Positions 59,969-64,000 of a DNA stretch of 64,000 nt are shown here, in pieces (positions within the stretch are counted from its first letter, which is position 1; the number at the start of each line of letters is the position of its first letter). The DNA comes from Lamellibrachia satsuma. Taxonomy: Eukaryota > Annelida > Polychaeta > Sabellida > Siboglinidae. The position numbers were made by a program, and so were the translations under genes. The notes beneath the pieces were generated by a model, which saw nothing but the letters and a program-made list of their open reading frames with translations, was not told the DNA's origin and made no database searches. The stretch covers positions 1,228,501-1,292,500 of the forward strand of contig BSQZ01000108.1 of NCBI GenBank assembly GCA_033239005.1, given 5' to 3'.

Positions 59969-62926
59969 ATGAGCTTCCTTTTGTAAGTAGTCTTCCAATA
60001 TTATCCTCTTCTAAATGTAAACACTGACTGTCATTGAAAACTACTGGCCTGTCAACTGGACAGTCTCCAGTCGATTTTCAGTTACGTGTCTATGTCGTTT
60101 TGTAAAATGTATTCTTCGTCAAATCGCTGTTAATGGTTATCGATTGTTCAATATGCATACCTTAAGAAGGAAAGTACAACGTCACAAATATATGTTTTCA
60201 CAATAAAGCCTAGTTAATTTCCTTTCTAAATTTAAAACGAAACGGTTTCCGTGTATTGACAGGTGTAGATATGATTTTGTTTGCGTTTTAATTTAGTGAT
60301 AAGACACTTATTATGTATTTGTTCCACTGTCATTATAGAATAGAATGGTATATGATGACAGGACTAATGGCTAGAAACAGGATCAGTTGCGAGTGAAATC
60401 TTACATGTAGTCTGACTGCCATGCTATGCCCATGACAGTGGCAGTCGCAACAGCAAGACATTCAAGCCAAAGAAGAACATTCCCGAGGGCACTCACCAGT
60501 ATGACTTGATGAAACATGCTGCTGCAACACTGGGCAGCGGAAATTTGCGGTTAGCTGTGATGCTACCTGAGGGAGAAGACCTCAACGAATGGGTTGCAGT
60601 CAACAGTGAGTCCTGTCTGATTCACTTATTTATTATGTTACTACTTCAGTTTTTACTTTAGATTTGCTCAGTGCATTCTTTTAAAGAACACAGCGATAGT
60701 TTGCATTTAATATAGCTCTCTACCAAAATTTTAACGTAGGGATGTCAACAAGCGATGCTGCTGATTCAGTCGGACAAGAATCTGTTACAATTTGGCCGAC
60801 TTTCAACTTGCTTTCACGTAACTAAGCATTTGTCATACGTATTGTTTCTTTGGAATAAAATTACATGGCATGACTACTACTTTGTGTAATATTAATTTCT
60901 TTGCAACTTTTAAGATTTATTGTGTAAGCGCACTTCGAAGTGGCTGCCTCCGATGCAGCCCCAGTCCACATTTAGGAGCATCTTGCTTCAACGACAAACT
61001 GGCATCGGATCTCATTTGTCTATATATTTATGTTATACATCAAATTAAAGCTAATATAATAAACTTATTAAATCTCGAATAGCATCGCAAGCAGTTTATT
61101 GTAACATTATGAAAGTGGCAAGGAAAAGAATTGTTGTCTCGTTCCCGTCATCGTGATATTGTCAACAAGTTGCTACATCACAAACACTAATTTTATTACA
61201 TTATTCCTTTTAAAATCTATGATAAAAAAATTGGTCCAGATCTAGCGACATGAGAGTTTTTTAAGACACCATCCCTCCTAATATAAGCGTTCAGAAGTTT
61301 CTGTGACTGGCCTCACGAAAGATCATTTAAGACCAATTGTATCGAGTCGGGTTAATTCACGTTTGCACTGTTCATGTGACCGATGAGTGACCATTGCTGA
61401 GGGTGAATTTATTTTGAAGTTCTTTGTGGTTGCTCAACTTGTATTGGCCTACCAGTACAAAAACCAAATGGACTAATAATGGCTGTCATTATATCAACCA
61501 GCATTGGCTTGCCAATGAAAAAAAATCAATTGGACCAATAACGACTGTCATAGATGCAACATCTTCAACAGAAGCCGTTTGCACATTTCAGGTTTTTTTA
61601 GAATGTTCAAGATTGGCAACATTTTATTTCTGGCTAAGGGCCTGACGCTATGCAAATGAAAATTAATGCTATGATAACTGCAAAATAGTTACCGGGGGTC
61701 ATCTTGTTATATTAATTACTTTATCTTCTATTAATTAATTAATTTCTTGTTATGGTACATGTATACAGTGCATGTATATTGATTGCTGAGCTTGTTAGCT
61801 TTCATTTGACATCACACATTACGATCACTGCAAACTAGTTCATCTTGTTCAGTTAATTAATTATATCACTTGCTGAGGTCCTCATCTTCCATGTGATATA
61901 TTCAACACTGATCATTGCAAAATAGTTCACCATGTTCTATTAATTAATTAATCAATCTTGTTTAATTAATTAATTAGTTTCTTGTTCTGTCTAAAATAAT
62001 AATGGACACATTTGACTGTTCATTTGTTACATTATTCATGATAGTCAAAACTAAATATTTTTTTAAAATTATTGAATTAATTAGCTTCCCTGAAAATCAT
62101 GCACATTGATACAAATTAGGCCAATGGAGATTTAATAATTTATAAAAAAATGTTTTAGTTTTTGACATATTTGAAATATAGAACTACAAATCTATTAATG
62201 TCAAATTTCACTAATAACAATTGAACATAACTGTTTTTGTTACAGTTTTAATGAAATATGCCCCAATTTTGGGATGCACTTTCTGGTTCAGAGTTACTAT
62301 ACAAGAGAGGCACACAATCTGAATTTTTTTTTTTAATTTGACGTCTTCAAAAATTCATATATCAAAAAGTACTTTACTGATTTTGAAACTGTTTTATATT
62401 AACATTTCTCCTGGCTGCAGCCATATTATAAAAAATATGTAAAACAAAATAGATCTGCAGTTTGAAATTTCCATTGACACCCTATTTAATAGTTGATGCC
62501 ACAACTAGGTCAAAGTTTAACTGAATATTTATTCAGGTGGATCCTAAGGGGTGATAACAAATATTGCCACTGGTTCATTGGGATTAATTAAAGTTAGTTT
62601 AACTTTAATTAAGGAATTACATATTTTAATGGACCCTGGAATCAATTCTATTTCAATGTCAAGTGTATATATTTGCCAGCGGTCGACTTCTTCAACCAGA
62701 TCAACATGCTGTATGGCACCGTGACTGAGTTCTGTACAGAACAGAGCTGTCCAGTGATGTCGGCCGGCCCCCGCTACGAGTACCACTGGGCCGATGGACA
62801 CACCATCAAGAAACCCATCAAGTGTTCAGCACCAAAGTATATTGACTATCTGATGACATGGGTGCAGGATCAACTCGATGACGAGACTTTGTTCCCATCA
62901 AAAATAGGTGCGTCAATCGCATGATG

Positions 62927-63000
<74 letters not shown>

Positions 63001-63789
63001 CATTGGTGGTCAACTCGATGTCAAGTATGATATTCGTCGTATACAGTTATGGCTGTCGGCATTGCAATATAGAAAGTTCAAAATGTTTATAGTAGTTGAT
63101 CAAATGTTAAGCAGTATTCTAAGGTCTGGAATTGTTGACATTTAAGTGGTTGTAGTAAAATGTGTACACATGGTTACATTTATGCGTGCATGCACATGTG
63201 CAAACACAATCAAATATATATACTTGACTTCAAGTTAACTGGATATACTGGTTGAAATACAATATAAAAAGTTCAAAATGTTGATAGTAGTTGATCAACT
63301 TTAAAATGTTCACAGATGCTCAATAATAAATTATTGTAATTATGCAAAATTGTCAGGATATAATGTTAACTGCATACATTTATGGCAGCTAGTATTGCTA
63401 TATATTATTCCTGTATAGATGGTTGTAACATGAGTACAATAAGACATGCTTAATTATTTAATAATATTAATTATTTACAGGAGGGATCCAAATGAATGTC
63501 ACAATGTTGCCACTATTGTTACCTGTTGTTGTCACTCACTGTTGCAGGTGTGCCGTTTCCACGCAACTTCTTGTCTATGGCGAAGACGATCTTGAAGCGC
63601 CTGTTCCGCGTGTATGCCCACATCTACCACCAACACTTTCCCCAGGTGATACAGTTGGAGGAGGAGGCGCATCTAAACACATCCTTCAAGCACTTCATCT
63701 TCTTCGTACAAGAGTTTGGCCTCGTTGATAAACGTGAACTAGCTCCGCTGCAGGAGCTCATAGACAAACTGACGAGTAAGGACCGATGA
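59969..63789 (+). CDS. MOB1: MOB kinase activator 1
   Basis: MOB1 is the co-activator of LATS/NDR kinases in the Hippo pathway. Four exons: 59969-59982 (14 nt), 60439-60605, 62680-62907, 63548-63789, all GT-AG, giving 216 aa, the human MOB1A/B length. The tiny first exon encodes MSFLF; the join gives MSFLFGSRNSKTFKPKKNIP. MST phosphorylation sites are kept (Thr12 in SKTF, Thr35 in HAAATLG). The zinc ligands are present: CTEQSC (Cys79, Cys84) and HIYHQH (His161, His166). Highly conserved stretches include GPRYEYHWADG and CSAPKYIDYLMTWVQDQLDD. The C-terminus ends ...LTSKDR, as in human. No upstream ATG competes in the leader just before it. Very confident. Confidence 0.98.
61424..62000. repeat. 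Degenerate tandem repeats in MOB1 intron 2
   Basis: Two copies of a unit around ttggcytrccartacaaaaa and ccaatggac/ataatggctgtcat lie at about 61437-61552. From 61650 on, copies of a block with atyactgcaaaatagttcac, catcttgtt and attaattaattaat recur three times. No coding content; most of intron 2 (60606-62679) is AT-rich. Confidence 0.6.
62929..62998. repeat. (TA)n microsatellite beside a splice donor
   Basis: About 70 bp of TA begin 21 bp after the MOB1 exon 3 donor at 62908. Tyr-Ile open frames across it are artefacts. Confidence 0.95.
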
Positions 63790-64000
63790 GACGACACCGG
63801 CACGCACTTATGACTTGTGCTCACGTGGTACAGGGCATGTTTTAAACAACCAATGTTAAACTCGATTGTCATGTTGCGTCATGGCTGTTTGGGCATGCAG
63901 GCGTGCTTGCATGTGCTTTTAGAAGACATGCGCCATAGAGCCAAGCAGTGGCTAACAGGTAGTATTTTTAACATTCAAGTGTCAATATTATGGCATTTAG
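63790..64000 (+). other. MOB1 3' flank
   Basis: Presumed 3' UTR after the TGA at 63787-63789. No poly(A) signal is seen before the window ends. Confidence 0.5.

Overview
The window is nuclear DNA of an animal, almost certainly an invertebrate. Evidence for this: AT-rich sequence, many GT-AG introns (0.2-6 kb), metazoan housekeeping genes, and a TE set (Penelope-like elements with GIY-YIG endonuclease, RTE and CR1/L2-like LINEs, Mutator-like, Harbinger and pogo DNA transposons, tRNA-SINEs) usual for lophotrochozoans, cnidarians or cephalochordates. A mollusc or other lophotrochozoan is my guess; the species cannot be read from the sequence.

Layout. 1-7.3 kb: repeat-rich flank with LINE and transposase fragments, several minisatellites, a GA/GGGA tract, an AGT array and one unidentified two-exon coding remnant (minus strand). 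7.34-15.66 kb (+): complete 11-exon phosphatidate cytidylyltransferase (CDS1/CDS2 family). 15.7-18.9 kb: convergent 3' flanks. 18.94-24.59 kb (-): complete 6-exon PCNA, 261 codons. 24.6-25.5 kb: divergent promoter interval with E2F-like and ETS-like sites and a LINE 3' fragment. 25.53-36.01 kb (+): complete 9-exon RBM22 splicing factor, including one apparent GC-AG intron. 37.7-41 kb: a fairly young but frameshifted RTE-type LINE. 42.61-55.60 kb (-): complete 10-exon hnRNP H/F protein with three quasi-RRMs; its 6.1-kb last-but-one intron holds a TIR transposon with its own small ORF, a dead Mutator-like transposase and a SINE with perfect target-site duplication. 56.4-57.6 kb: degraded Harbinger element with perfect 24-bp TIRs. 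57.6-59.1 kb: tandem and foldback repeats. 59.97-63.79 kb (+): complete 4-exon MOB1, 216 codons.

The genes are independent housekeeping units (phospholipid synthesis, DNA replication, pre-mRNA splicing, RNA processing, Hippo signalling), not an operon. The reading frames join exactly across all exon junctions that I placed, and the predicted lengths of PCNA and MOB1 equal those of the human proteins.

Most notable observations: the CDS-PCNA neighbourhood, also adjacent in human (CDS2-PCNA) but here tail-to-tail; a perfect 75-bp inverted repeat in an intron of the CDS gene; a 34-bp minisatellite that appears to have grown out of a Penelope-like endonuclease gene; a GC-AG intron in RBM22; and an uncharacterised TIR element carrying an NRF1-type palindrome and an acidic 73-aa ORF.
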